Assembly: GCA_017436305.1 (NCBI GenBank)
Contig: JAFSDJ010000075.1
Span: 48,193-112,192 of the forward strand
Direction of reading: 5' to 3'
DNA: 64,000 bases
From: Lachnospiraceae bacterium
Lineage (GTDB): Bacteria; Bacillota; Clostridia; Lachnospirales; Lachnospiraceae
Shown here: positions 1-8,337 of the stretch, piece after piece
Numbering within the stretch: position 1 is the stretch's first letter
Layout: each line of letters starts with the position of its first letter
Made by a program: the position numbers and the translations under genes
The notes under the pieces: generated by a model
Told to the model about the DNA's origin: nothing
The model's database searches: none
Seen by the model: only the letters and a program-made list of their open reading frames with translations

Positions 1-81
1 TGCTTTTTTCTTATCGTATGCAAAAGCTGCAACAATAACTATCAGAACAACAACCATAATAATGAGTCCTTGTGTTGTCAT
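1..81 (-). CDS. Small single-pass membrane protein, cut by window edge
   Basis: On the minus strand an ATG at 81 opens a frame that leaves the window at base 1 after 27 codons. It reads MTTQGLIIMVVVLIVIVAA and then a charged AYDKKKA, which looks like one N-terminal membrane helix with a lysine-rich cytoplasmic start. An AAAGGGT ribosome binding site lies upstream at suitable distance. The family is not recognisable because only the start is present. Confidence 0.55.
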   Translation of the reverse strand, partial: MTTQGLIIMVVVLIVIVAAFAYDKKKA

Positions 82-176
82 CTTTTTTACCCTTTCTTTT
101 ATTTATTATTTATACTTGAAATATATCTTGTTTAGAGTACTGATTATACGTATGTTTGTCAAGCTTTTTCACATTT

Positions 177-908
177 TTATTGCTCTTTCCCCATTTCCTC
201 ATAAGTTTCCACACAAAATCCTTTATGTCCACAAGCTTTGCAGGTAAGTTTTCTTGTGGTGGCAGTATGGGCTGCAAAAAAGAATTCTGAAAACCTTGGT
301 CGAAATACCTGATAACATTCCGGACAAATATATGCAACATAATGATAAAAATATTTTGCAAGAAAAACACCGAATATAAGTAAAAACACTGCTGCTACGA
401 AAAAAGGAAACCAGATGCCTTTTACTATTCCAAGTGTCAGTGTGGCAATCTCAACCGCTTCCATAATTAGTCCGAATATCAGTACCTTTCCCCGAATCTG
501 ATTCAGTTCTTTCCTGTTTTTCACCTTACAGGCTATCACATCAAGCTTTTGCAAAGAAAACTTATCCCCTGTCTTTAGTTCTCTTTGCAGAGCCTGTATG
601 TTGCTTTGTTGCTTTTGCTTTTCTACAATTTCTTCCTGTACAACAGATAGCTGTTGCTCTAACATTAGCCCTATGACGTTTTCCATATTAGGAGCAGACA
701 AAATCTCCCCAATACTATTAATTTGAAGTCCTATATCTCTTAAAAAGCATATCAATTTCAGCCTTTTTAAGTCATCCTCAGAATATAACCTTCTGCCTCC
801 TTCGCTTAGTTCACTTGGTACGAGAATTTTTCTGGAATCGTAATATTGCACCGTGCGAACCGTAACCCCGGCAAGCTTTGCCATTTCTCCGGTTGTATAC
901 TTTGACAT
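177..908 (-). CDS. MerR-family regulator with membrane segments and C-terminal zinc ribbon
   Basis: The N-terminus (TGEMAKLAGVTVRTVQYYD) is a classic MerR winged helix-turn-helix, and the next 60 residues form the usual coiled-coil region. Unlike ordinary MerR regulators, residues about 145-190 hold two hydrophobic membrane-type segments, and the tail carries CPEC and CKAC pairs that look like a zinc ribbon. It may therefore be a membrane-tethered DNA-binding protein. The effector is unknown. I start at MSKYTTGEM (908, 243 aa), where GGTGA lies 5 bases upstream. An in-frame ATG at 920 with GAGGAAAG is the alternative. It is a single gene reading away from the HD-GYP gene behind it. Confidence 0.75.
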   Translation of the reverse strand: MSKYTTGEMAKLAGVTVRTVQYYDSRKILVPSELSEGGRRLYSEDDLKRLKLICFLRDIGLQINSIGEILSAPNMENVIGLMLEQQLSVVQEEIVEKQKQQSNIQALQRELKTGDKFSLQKLDVIACKVKNRKELNQIRGKVLIFGLIMEAVEIATLTLGIVKGIWFPFFVAAVFLLIFGVFLAKYFYHYVAYICPECYQVFRPRFSEFFFAAHTATTRKLTCKACGHKGFCVETYEEMGKEQ

Positions 909-1034
909 TGCCGTCACCATCTTTCCTCTACTATTTGCATTACACAATTTTTAATTCTTCCAATTTGTATATTCCGTCACTTTTAAATGGGAATGGCTGA
1001 ATTTTCACATTTGCCATGCCAGCCCCACTTCCCT

Positions 1035-2321
1035 CTATCCTGCCAGCTGCGTCTCAATTTCTTCAATTGCATCAAAAAATGCATCTACCACATCAGGGTC
1101 AAAATGACTTCCTGATTCTTCCCTGATAATGCCATAGGCTTTCTCGAGGGGCATTGGATCTTTATAACACCGCTTGGAAACAAGAGCATCAAACACATCT
1201 GCCACCGCCATAATTCTGGCACAAAGTGGGATATCCGTTCCGCAAATACCGCTTGGATAGCCTTTTCCATTCCACCATTCATGGTGATAAGTAGCCATCT
1301 GCACAGCTATCTCTAAATAGCTTGACTCTCCCAGATTTTCTTCTGCCTGCATAAGTATATCTCTTCCCGCTGTAGTATGGCTTTTCATAGCTGTAAATTC
1401 TTCCTCTGTAAGCTTTCCCGGCTTATTTAACACTGTATCTGATACATGTATTTTTCCCATATCATGGAGAGGTGCTGCAATAATCATGTCAGCCATATAG
1501 CTGTCTGTTAAAATATCCCCAAACTTATTCTGCTCTTTTAACTTCTTCGCAATAATTTCCACATATTTAGCAGTACGTTTAACGTGTCCACCTGTGTTTT
1601 CATCTCTGTTTTCAATAATATCCGCCATAGTAACAATAATATTATACTGCATTTTCGAAACCTGTTCATGGTAATGGTTTTTGGTATTTCCCTGTATGAT
1701 AAGCACAATTACTGTTATTGTCAAAACAAATGCTACAATACTGTTCGTCATAATATAAAACAGCATAAGGGAATCCAACTTTGCAAGAACAGAACTATTT
1801 GCTAACTGTACGGAAGTAAAACATAAAAGTATACCAATAATATATAACAGTTTTCGTTCCCATCCTGTTAAATGACGACTTATTATTTCTCCCTGAGAAT
1901 TATTTTGCTTCTTATAAATTTGTCTCCATAGGATAGCCCCAACAACTGCTATGATTACATAAAGGCCAATTCCCATAATAGCGCTGTTTTTTTCATTTAG
2001 CGAAAACACCAGCTGTGCCACATTTAAAACCGGTACAAAAAGTCCGTCGAAAAGTCCTAAAATGGGAATACTTTCAAAAAATCCCCATATTTTTTTCTCT
2101 TCTCTTGCAAGACATATGTGTACTCCTACAAAGATGCAAAGAAACACACTTCCAACATCTGTTCCCAGTATAAAACCGGAAGCAGTTATAGTAATAAGTG
2201 CTGCCATTGTATAATACTTTTCATATTTTAGTTTCGGTTCCAAAAAAACATAACGAGCCAGAAACATCATGCACATGTATGCTACAAAAAGTGTTAGCAG
2301 GTCGTAGATTGTAGTTAACAT
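1035..2321 (-). CDS. Membrane-bound HD-GYP domain phosphodiesterase
   Basis: The first 215 residues contain about seven hydrophobic segments and form an integral membrane sensor region. Residues about 225-420 form an HD-GYP domain with the metal-binding HDMGK motif, the HHEWWNGKGYPSG signature and the downstream ADVFDAL helix. Proteins of this family hydrolyse cyclic di-GMP to pGpG or GMP at a two- or three-metal site, and all expected ligands appear present. The ligand of the membrane domain cannot be told from the sequence. The start ATG at 2321 has AAGGA seven bases upstream. It probably acts with the EAL protein at 46.8 kb in cyclic di-GMP turnover. Confidence 0.88.
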   Translation of the reverse strand: MLTTIYDLLTLFVAYMCMMFLARYVFLEPKLKYEKYYTMAALITITASGFILGTDVGSVFLCIFVGVHICLAREEKKIWGFFESIPILGLFDGLFVPVLNVAQLVFSLNEKNSAIMGIGLYVIIAVVGAILWRQIYKKQNNSQGEIISRHLTGWERKLLYIIGILLCFTSVQLANSSVLAKLDSLMLFYIMTNSIVAFVLTITVIVLIIQGNTKNHYHEQVSKMQYNIIVTMADIIENRDENTGGHVKRTAKYVEIIAKKLKEQNKFGDILTDSYMADMIIAAPLHDMGKIHVSDTVLNKPGKLTEEEFTAMKSHTTAGRDILMQAEENLGESSYLEIAVQMATYHHEWWNGKGYPSGICGTDIPLCARIMAVADVFDALVSKRCYKDPMPLEKAYGIIREESGSHFDPDVVDAFFDAIEEIETQLAG

Positions 2322-2348
2322 AACATCATCCTTCTGTAATCTTATTTC

Positions 2349-2374
2349 ATTACTGCTCTCAGGTGACCAGTAAT
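2349..2374. repeat. Inverted repeat ATTACTG/CAGTAAT
   Basis: A 26-bp palindrome with perfect 7-bp arms (2349-2355 and 2368-2374) lies in the divergent gap between the HD-GYP and phosphofructokinase genes. Its ends resemble the GTTACTG/CAGTAAC ends of the dispersed elements at 15650 and 42505, so it may be a degenerate family member. On the minus strand it falls in the 5' untranslated region of the HD-GYP gene. Confidence 0.4.
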
Positions 2375-2517
2375 CTTATTTTCTTCTGTCATTGTACCAC
2401 ATAATGATAGAAATTTTATATAATTTTATTACAATTTTATTTCCGCGGCTTTTTAACTTTGTTATTTTTTTACTCATAAATTAATGGCTAAAACTAGCAT
2501 TTTTTTCATTACAACGG

Positions 2518-2546
2518 TTTACTTTATGACTAAAATATATTAGAAT
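2518..2546 (+). promoter_or_regulatory. Probable promoter of the phosphofructokinase gene
   Basis: TTTACT at 2518-2523 and TAGAAT at 2541-2546 are separated by 17 bases, in very A+T-rich DNA about 40 bases before the start codon. The match is moderate, so this is a prediction only. Confidence 0.4.
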
Positions 2547-2582
2547 TAAATTTGAATAAAATTTAATAAAGGAGATTTAATT

Positions 2583-4244
2583 ATGAATATTTCATCATTA
2601 CAGACAGCCAGATATGAGTATTCTCCAAAACTTCCTGGAATGCTGAGAAACGGTATTGCAGATATTTGTGTAAACGAAGGTGAAGAAACTCAGAGCGTGG
2701 CTGATCAGGACAAAATCAAAGCTCTTTTCCCAAATACTTATGGTAAAAAAGAGATTACTTTCCAGAAAGGCCAGAACACTTCCGAAGCGAAAAAGCAGGT
2801 TGTAGGTGTTATTCTTTCAGGTGGACAGGCTCCTGGTGGACACAATGTTATTTGCGGATTATATGATGCTTTAAAAGCAACAAACAAAGAAAATGTTCTT
2901 TATGGTTTCAAAGGCGGTCCAAGCGGACTTATCGAAGATGACTACTTAATTTTTGACGATGAATACATCAATCAGTTCAGAAACACAGGTGGTTTCGACA
3001 TTATCGGTTCCGGTAGAACAAAACTTGAAACAAACGAACAGTTCGCTATCGTTGCTGAAGTTTGTAAAAAACACGGCATTACAGCAATCGTTATCATCGG
3101 TGGTGATGATTCCAATACTAACGCTGCTGTATTAGCTGAATACTTTGCAGCTAATAATACAGGTGTTCAGGTAATCGGATGTCCTAAGACAATCGACGGT
3201 GACTTGAAAAACGAAGATATTGAATGTTCTTTCGGTTTTGATACCGCTACAAAAACATACAGTGAAATTATCGGTAACATTGAAAGAGATGCAAACTCTG
3301 CTAAAAAATACTGGCACTTTGTTAAAGTTATGGGACGTTCTGCTTCCCACGTAGCTTTAGAGTGTGCTTTAGAAACCCAGCCAAACATCTGCTTAATCTC
3401 AGAAGAAGTTTCTGCTAAGAAAATGTCTCTTTCAGCAATTGCTGATTACATTGCAGACTCTGTAGAAAAGAGAGCAGCTAAGGGAATGAACTTCGGTGTT
3501 GCAGTAATCCCTGAAGGTGTTGTAGAATTTGTTCCTGAATTCTCTGTATTAATTCAGGAAATCAACGAACTTCTTGCCGGAAGCAAAGCTGATGAATTTA
3601 ATGCACTTCCAACATGGGAAGATAAATATGCGTTCATTGAAAAAGGTTTAACAAAGGAATCTATGGAAGTATTTGCAATTCTTCCACAGACAATTCAGCA
3701 GCAGTTATTCTTAGAAAGAGATCCACACGGAAACGTACAGGTTTCTCTCATTGAGTCAGAAAAATTATTCTCTGCACTTGTTAAGGATAAATTAGAAGCT
3801 AGAAAAGCAGCTGGCACATATACCGGCAAATTCAATGCACTTCATCACTTCTTAGGATACGAAGGAAGATGTGCTTTCCCTTCTAACTTTGACTCAGACT
3901 ACTGCTACTCATTAGGATACAATGCATTTATGCTTATCCAGTATGGTTACAATGGTTACTTATCAAAAATTTCCAACCTGTCTCAGCCGGCAAATGAATG
4001 GGTTGCAGGTGGTATGCCAATCACTAAGATGATGAACATCGAAAGAAGACACGGCGAAGATAAACCAGTTATTAAAAAAGCCCTCGTTGAACTTGATGGA
4101 GCACCATTCAAATTCTTCGAAGCTCACCGTGAAGAATGGGCAGTTGATACATGCTTCGTATATCCAGGTGCTATTCAGTACTACGGTCCTACAGAAGTTT
4201 GTGACAGAACAACTGTTACTCTTGCTCTTGAACAAGCTAAATAA
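2583..4244 (+). CDS. pfp: Pyrophosphate-dependent phosphofructokinase, long type
   Basis: This cytoplasmic glycolytic enzyme phosphorylates fructose 6-phosphate reversibly, using pyrophosphate as donor. At 553 aa it belongs to the long PPi-PFK group, not the 320-aa ATP enzyme. The sequence shows the phosphate loop GGQAPGGHN near residue 79, GGDDSNTN near 175 (the Asp in GGDDS marks PPi use), PKTIDGDL near 202, where ATP enzymes have TIDND, and MGRSASH near 252. The start follows a strong AAAGGAG site. It is a single gene closed by a strong terminator. Its regular codon choice suggests high expression, as expected for a main glycolytic enzyme in a fermenting Clostridia species. Confidence 0.95.
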   Translation: MNISSLQTARYEYSPKLPGMLRNGIADICVNEGEETQSVADQDKIKALFPNTYGKKEITFQKGQNTSEAKKQVVGVILSGGQAPGGHNVICGLYDALKATNKENVLYGFKGGPSGLIEDDYLIFDDEYINQFRNTGGFDIIGSGRTKLETNEQFAIVAEVCKKHGITAIVIIGGDDSNTNAAVLAEYFAANNTGVQVIGCPKTIDGDLKNEDIECSFGFDTATKTYSEIIGNIERDANSAKKYWHFVKVMGRSASHVALECALETQPNICLISEEVSAKKMSLSAIADYIADSVEKRAAKGMNFGVAVIPEGVVEFVPEFSVLIQEINELLAGSKADEFNALPTWEDKYAFIEKGLTKESMEVFAILPQTIQQQLFLERDPHGNVQVSLIESEKLFSALVKDKLEARKAAGTYTGKFNALHHFLGYEGRCAFPSNFDSDYCYSLGYNAFMLIQYGYNGYLSKISNLSQPANEWVAGGMPITKMMNIERRHGEDKPVIKKALVELDGAPFKFFEAHREEWAVDTCFVYPGAIQYYGPTEVCDRTTVTLALEQAK

Positions 4245-4258
4245 TAGTATAAAATAAT

Positions 4259-4312
4259 TAAAATCCCTCAGGAAGCACAAGCATCTTGCTCATGTCCCTG
4301 AGGGATTTTTAG
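4259..4312. terminator. Bidirectional intrinsic terminator
   Basis: Perfect 12-bp arms at 4261-4272 and 4297-4308 flank a 24-base loop. The right arm runs into TTTTT on the plus strand, and the left side gives T-rich sequence on the minus strand. It can end both the phosphofructokinase transcript and the convergent carboxypeptidase transcript. Confidence 0.88.
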
Positions 4313-4359
4313 ACGTTTCTATTCTTACTGTATAAAAAATCTGTTATTATGAATCTTTC

Positions 4360-5517
4360 CTACTTTGCGTAGCTACTGTATACCTCCACATGGTCATAGA
4401 TGCACCGCCAGCTGCTGTTTGCATTGACGGTAACACAGATGTAAGGTGTTCCACTTGGGGCCAATCCATAACTTGCTGCACAGCTTCCTGCTTCATTGAC
4501 ATATCCGGTCTTTGCGCCAAGCACTTCACCTCCACAATCCTTATCTTCTATACGTCGTATAAACCAGTTAGACAACAACAATCCCTCCGGATGTTCCGTA
4601 GTTGCAGTAGTCTGATAAGTTCTTGCTGTCAGTGCCTCCCTGCAAATCTGGTTTTCCAGTGCTGCCTTCATAATAATTGCCATATCGTATGTGGTACAAT
4701 AATGATTGCTATCATATAAACCAACACAATTGGTAAAGTTGGCTGTATCAGCCAGTCCCAATTCTTCCAGCTTCTTATTCATCAGCTCCATAAAAGCTTC
4801 CTGGGAGCCTGCCACATGAATCGCCAAAGCCATGGCGGCTTCGCCTCCGGATGGCAGAATTGTTCCATAAAACAAATCTCTTACCGGAACCTTCTCATCC
4901 ACTTCAAATCCTGCCACACTGCAATCATTTACATAGGCATAATCTGTCATTTCAAAAGTAATGGTAACTTCCTCATCCAGATTCTGTATCTGTTCTGCTG
5001 CCACTAATACGGTAAGAATTTTGGTCATGGATGCCGGGTTAATTCTGGTCATGGCATCCCGATTTGCCACGATCTCACCTGTAGATGCATTAATTAAAAT
5101 TGCATTGGTACTTGCAACCTCTTCATTGAATATAGCAGTAGTATCCGCCACAGTTACCGCCTCATAACCAGCCCAGAACTCTTTGTCCCCAACCATAACT
5201 TTTTCACCTTTTGCCGTCAATGTCAACACCGCTTCACCAATTGTATCATCTACATTAGCAATCCCTGTAGAAACTGTTTCCACCGGAGGGTTGGCTACAT
5301 TTTTCCGGTCACTTGTCTGTGGTGTTTTGGGCAATATTGCCCTCATTGCTAAAATCAAAACAACAACACAGACAACGGCTGTTAAGAGATTGACCCATGC
5401 CCTTATTTTTCTTCGCAGCTTCCTTTTCCGTTCTTTTTCCCGTCGCATTTGTGCCCGACGCCTTGCAATACGCGCCCGGCGTAATTCTTCCTCATCATGT
5501 TCTAATCTATCTGTCAT
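4360..5517 (-). CDS. Serine-type D-Ala-D-Ala carboxypeptidase (peptidase S11)
   Basis: This is a DacA/PBP5-type enzyme that trims the terminal D-alanine from peptidoglycan stem peptides outside the membrane. Its three active-site motifs are visible: SMTK near residue 165, SGG near 230 (in place of the usual SGN) and KTG near 333. It has a highly basic cytoplasmic tail of about 40 residues, then one membrane helix (WVNLLTAVVCVVVLILAM), so it is an N-terminally anchored type II protein. In classical DacA proteins a signal peptide and C-terminal amphipathic anchor are usual. AGAGGA lies 7 bases before the ATG. It stands alone at the edge of an accessory stretch. Confidence 0.88.
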   Translation of the reverse strand: MTDRLEHDEEELRRARIARRRAQMRREKERKRKLRRKIRAWVNLLTAVVCVVVLILAMRAILPKTPQTSDRKNVANPPVETVSTGIANVDDTIGEAVLTLTAKGEKVMVGDKEFWAGYEAVTVADTTAIFNEEVASTNAILINASTGEIVANRDAMTRINPASMTKILTVLVAAEQIQNLDEEVTITFEMTDYAYVNDCSVAGFEVDEKVPVRDLFYGTILPSGGEAAMALAIHVAGSQEAFMELMNKKLEELGLADTANFTNCVGLYDSNHYCTTYDMAIIMKAALENQICREALTARTYQTTATTEHPEGLLLSNWFIRRIEDKDCGGEVLGAKTGYVNEAGSCAASYGLAPSGTPYICVTVNANSSWRCIYDHVEVYSSYAK

Positions 5518-5609
5518 TTATATTATCCTCTATTTCATTATTTTGGAGTGTTACATACTTATTTTATACGGTGGACTGTTGAGAGCAGTCCAATAACGTC
5601 ATACAAACA

Positions 5610-6869
5610 CTATATATACCAACATGGTATCTGTAACACATTTTCTCTTAACATTCCTGGCATAGGACACATACATACAACCGCTCCCATTCCACGTTTC
5701 TTTTCCGGCAAACTATCCAGCACTCTAAACGCGCTTGTCATATCTGCAGTAACATTAGCATTCAATTTAATTTCAATCGGATACAATATACCATTTTCTT
5801 CGATAATAAAGTCTATTTCCGCCTCTTCCTGAACAATGCCGCCATTCTTCTTTTTTCTAATCTTATCTTTGCCTCTATAATACGAAACAAAGTATCTATA
5901 GTCCAATCCTCTATTGGAATAGCTCTTTAAGATTTCAGATATCACAAAAGTTTCAAATATTTCACCACTCATTGCTCCATTTGCAAGCGTCTCCGGTGTA
6001 AGCCATCTTGTCAAATATGCCGCCAAACCAGTATCTCTGAAATACATTTTAGGTGTCTTAATAACCCTTTTTAACGCACTATTTGCAAAAGGTTTCAATA
6101 TATATATTATTCCTGATGCTTCAAGAATAGATACCCAGTTCTTAATTGTATTAGCATCTTTTCCAACTTCCTCTGCAATGTTAGCATAATTGAGCATTTG
6201 GCCTGTTCTTGCTGCACAAGCAACCATAAATCTTCTAAATGCATCTAAATCCTGAACTGCTGCTAATTCACGTACATCTCTTTCCAAATAAGTTTTAATA
6301 TAGCTGGAAAAGTACATATTCCAATCCATATTTGAATCTTGAAGTGCCGGATATCCTCCCTTATGGATGATTTCCCAAATACTGTCGGGTTTTTTAACAG
6401 TAATATTTCTTTCTTGTATATAATCAAGTGTTGGCAAAAAAGGATTTTTAAACTCATCATTCATAATTTCTCTGAGCGACAACGGAGTCATTTCAATAAT
6501 AGCAATTCGTCCTGCAAGGGAATCAGATACCATATCCATAAGTTTGAATGGCTGTGAGCCCGATAGAAAGAACAAACCCTTATCATTACTCTTGTCACAT
6601 GACATTTTAATGTATCTAAATAACGATGGTACATATTGTATTTCATCCAAAAATAGTGGTGGTTTATTAAGCATCATAAACATATCCGGATTATTTTTTG
6701 CCTGCTCCTCCGCAAAAGGATCATCAAATGATATTTCCTTTATTTCCGGATATAGGTGTTTTAATAAAGTTGATTTTCCTGTTTGTCGTGCTCCCGTCAC
6801 TAATACTGCCTTAAAATTCATCGCTGAGTCTCTTACAACATCTTCTATCGCTCTTTTTATGTACTTCAT
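5610..6869 (-). CDS. AAA+ ATPase with C-terminal DUF4143 domain
   Basis: The protein has a Walker A motif (GARQTGKSTLLKHL), a Walker B motif (PLFLDEIQ) and a C-terminal DUF4143 region with the nuclease-like pattern EIDFIIEENG followed by IEIKLN. This widespread family is often found singly in accessory DNA of anaerobes. Its job is not established, and the PD-(D/E)xK-like tail hints at nucleic-acid handling. I start at MKYIKRAIEDVV (6869, 419 aa) because AAGGAGAG lies just upstream. An upstream in-frame extension of 16 codons has no such site. It stands alone and is likely horizontally acquired. Confidence 0.88.
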   Translation of the reverse strand: MKYIKRAIEDVVRDSAMNFKAVLVTGARQTGKSTLLKHLYPEIKEISFDDPFAEEQAKNNPDMFMMLNKPPLFLDEIQYVPSLFRYIKMSCDKSNDKGLFFLSGSQPFKLMDMVSDSLAGRIAIIEMTPLSLREIMNDEFKNPFLPTLDYIQERNITVKKPDSIWEIIHKGGYPALQDSNMDWNMYFSSYIKTYLERDVRELAAVQDLDAFRRFMVACAARTGQMLNYANIAEEVGKDANTIKNWVSILEASGIIYILKPFANSALKRVIKTPKMYFRDTGLAAYLTRWLTPETLANGAMSGEIFETFVISEILKSYSNRGLDYRYFVSYYRGKDKIRKKKNGGIVQEEAEIDFIIEENGILYPIEIKLNANVTADMTSAFRVLDSLPEKKRGMGAVVCMCPMPGMLRENVLQIPCWYI

Positions 6870-7009
6870 ACACTCTCCTTTTGACCAATCCGAATTGCTA
6901 TTCCGTTTTAGTCGCATTATATCATTTATTCTTTTTCATTTCAATATGTATCATAAGAATATTGCATATAATTTATTCATACAGATATTAAGTTTTGGAC
7001 AGTTAACAT

Positions 7010-7046
7010 AAAAACAACCCAGAACGAATTGTCCTGGGTTGTAATA
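7010..7046 (-). terminator. Intrinsic terminator after the zeta-toxin-like gene
   Basis: Perfect 9-bp arms at 7014-7022 and 7034-7042, with an 11-base loop, are followed on the minus strand by TTTTT. It lies 135 bases after the stop of the zeta-toxin-like gene. The bases between (7043-7177) show no convincing gene. Confidence 0.75.
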
Positions 7047-7177
7047 AATCGTATTGAGTTGTTCTGAGATGTATGGTTATCTCTTTGAGAACGCTTGGAT
7101 AGCTTGAAAAGCCCGAAAACAAGGAATTTGTGGCTGGTAGTGTTGCATATGTGTTGTATGCTGAGGACTGCCCAGCA

Positions 7178-7732
7178 CTATTCAAATAATTCTAATATAT
7201 CCTGTTCCTCCCAATATTCGTTCGGATAAATTGATAAATCTTCTTTATGTTTACGAATAATTCTTTGTGGTGTTTCTGTGTTATCATAAACATGCATAAT
7301 ATCACATATTTCAAGTAATTCTTTTATGTTATTGATTGATTTATAATATCTCTTAACAACCTTCATACTATCAACATTGTGTCCTCCCGATGCAACTCTT
7401 GATTGAATTCGAGTAATATTAATTTTGGGATCTACAGTTAAAACAAATACACATTTAATGAAATATCCTTCTTCTTTTGCCTTTCTTAAAATGTTTAATT
7501 TATATTCTGATGACAAAACTGTTTCAAACGTGAAATCTTCCTTTTTATCAATCGAATCATATCTCATCTTATCAACAAGAATTGCCGCCTCCATATTATC
7601 CATTCCCGTTGCTGCTACAATATCATCAGCATTTGTATACTTACCAACCTTGTCAAAAAATGTTGTTATTGTGCTTTTCCCAGAACCATTTGGACCTGCT
7701 AACACAAGTATCATTGGATTTCTATTCTGCAT
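7178..7732 (-). CDS. Zeta-toxin-family ATPase/kinase
   Basis: This 184-aa P-loop protein has GPNGSGKST near its start, FETV at about residue 90 (a substrate-binding position in zeta/PezT toxins) and the arginine-rich RIQSRVASGGH segment typical of the family. Known zeta toxins phosphorylate UDP-N-acetylglucosamine and poison cell-wall synthesis. Some relatives act on other substrates, so toxicity is inferred. I start at MQNRNPMILVLAG (7732), where GGAG lies 9 bases upstream. This overlaps the preceding small gene by 11 bases, a translational-coupling arrangement usual for antitoxin-toxin pairs. A terminator follows. Confidence 0.82.
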   Translation of the reverse strand: MQNRNPMILVLAGPNGSGKSTITTFFDKVGKYTNADDIVAATGMDNMEAAILVDKMRYDSIDKKEDFTFETVLSSEYKLNILRKAKEEGYFIKCVFVLTVDPKINITRIQSRVASGGHNVDSMKVVKRYYKSINNIKELLEICDIMHVYDNTETPQRIIRKHKEDLSIYPNEYWEEQDILELFE

Positions 7733-7952
7733 ACTTTCTTTCTCCATTCGCATATTCTACATATGCAGCTTTCTTTTCTTTGTCATAACCAGCTACGGGC
7801 TTTTTACATATCTTTGCTTTGTATATTGCAGCTTTAACCGCCTCAACAGCACGAGCATCCATTTCATTATCTGATACCGTTAATGTATTTTTTTCTTCTT
7901 CTCGAGATACAACTTTTATTACTTTTCCACTCTTTGTGCTTACAGTTGTCAT
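7722..7952 (-). CDS. Small protein paired with the zeta-like ATPase (candidate antitoxin)
   Basis: A 76-aa protein starts MTTVSTKSGKVIKVV, preceded by a strong AAGGAGTG site. It is rich in Lys, Ala and Glu, with a likely helical middle (ARAVEAVKAAIYKAKICKK), and ends YVEYANGERKYAE. It resembles neither the epsilon antitoxin nor the two-domain PezA (no helix-turn-helix is visible). Its position directly upstream of the zeta-like gene, with an 11-base overlap, suggests it is the cognate antitoxin or a co-factor. That function is inferred from position only. Confidence 0.65.
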   Translation of the reverse strand: MTTVSTKSGKVIKVVSREEEKNTLTVSDNEMDARAVEAVKAAIYKAKICKKPVAGYDKEKKAAYVEYANGERKYAE

Positions 7953-8016
7953 ATAAACACTCCTTCCCTGCTTAACTATATGCATTATTTGTATAATCAC
8001 ACATAATAATCTACTA

Positions 8017-8250
8017 TTATGAATATATTCTACCACAGTTCTCACAAAAAAACACCCCAGAGTAAACGTTCGATGGGGTAATATACTTTTCTGAAATATT
8101 CTGGATTGTAAACTCCATAACAGTCTGATTTGTATAAGACTTGAATAAACGAATAAAATAATATTCTGAATATCCCGCTACATCCGCTAACTGCTTTATA
8201 CTCAAGTCATCTTCTAAGTGCAATTCAATATATTGAATAATTTGATTCAT
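8017..8250 (-). pseudogene. Truncated AraC-family regulator fragment
   Basis: From MNQIIQYIELHL to about residue 46 the protein matches the first helix-turn-helix of AraC/XylS regulators (LSIKQLADVAGYSEYYFIRLFK). After VMEFT the second helix-turn-helix is missing and the rest (FFCENCGRIYS) is unrelated. A normal AraC DNA-binding domain is about 100 residues and usually has an N-terminal sensor domain, so this is a remnant. AAGGTG stands six bases before the ATG at 8250, so a short peptide could still be made. It sits between accessory genes. Confidence 0.65.
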
Positions 8251-8337
8251 AACCATCACCTTCCATTTCCACGTGGTAGTTATACTATAAAACACATTCT
8301 AAGTATTCGCTGTTCCTAAATTGCTGAATTATGTATG

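Noticed and set aside
7003-7185. 60-codon open frame behind the zeta-like gene
   Set aside because: It runs through the terminator hairpin, has no ribosome binding site and no recognisable domain.
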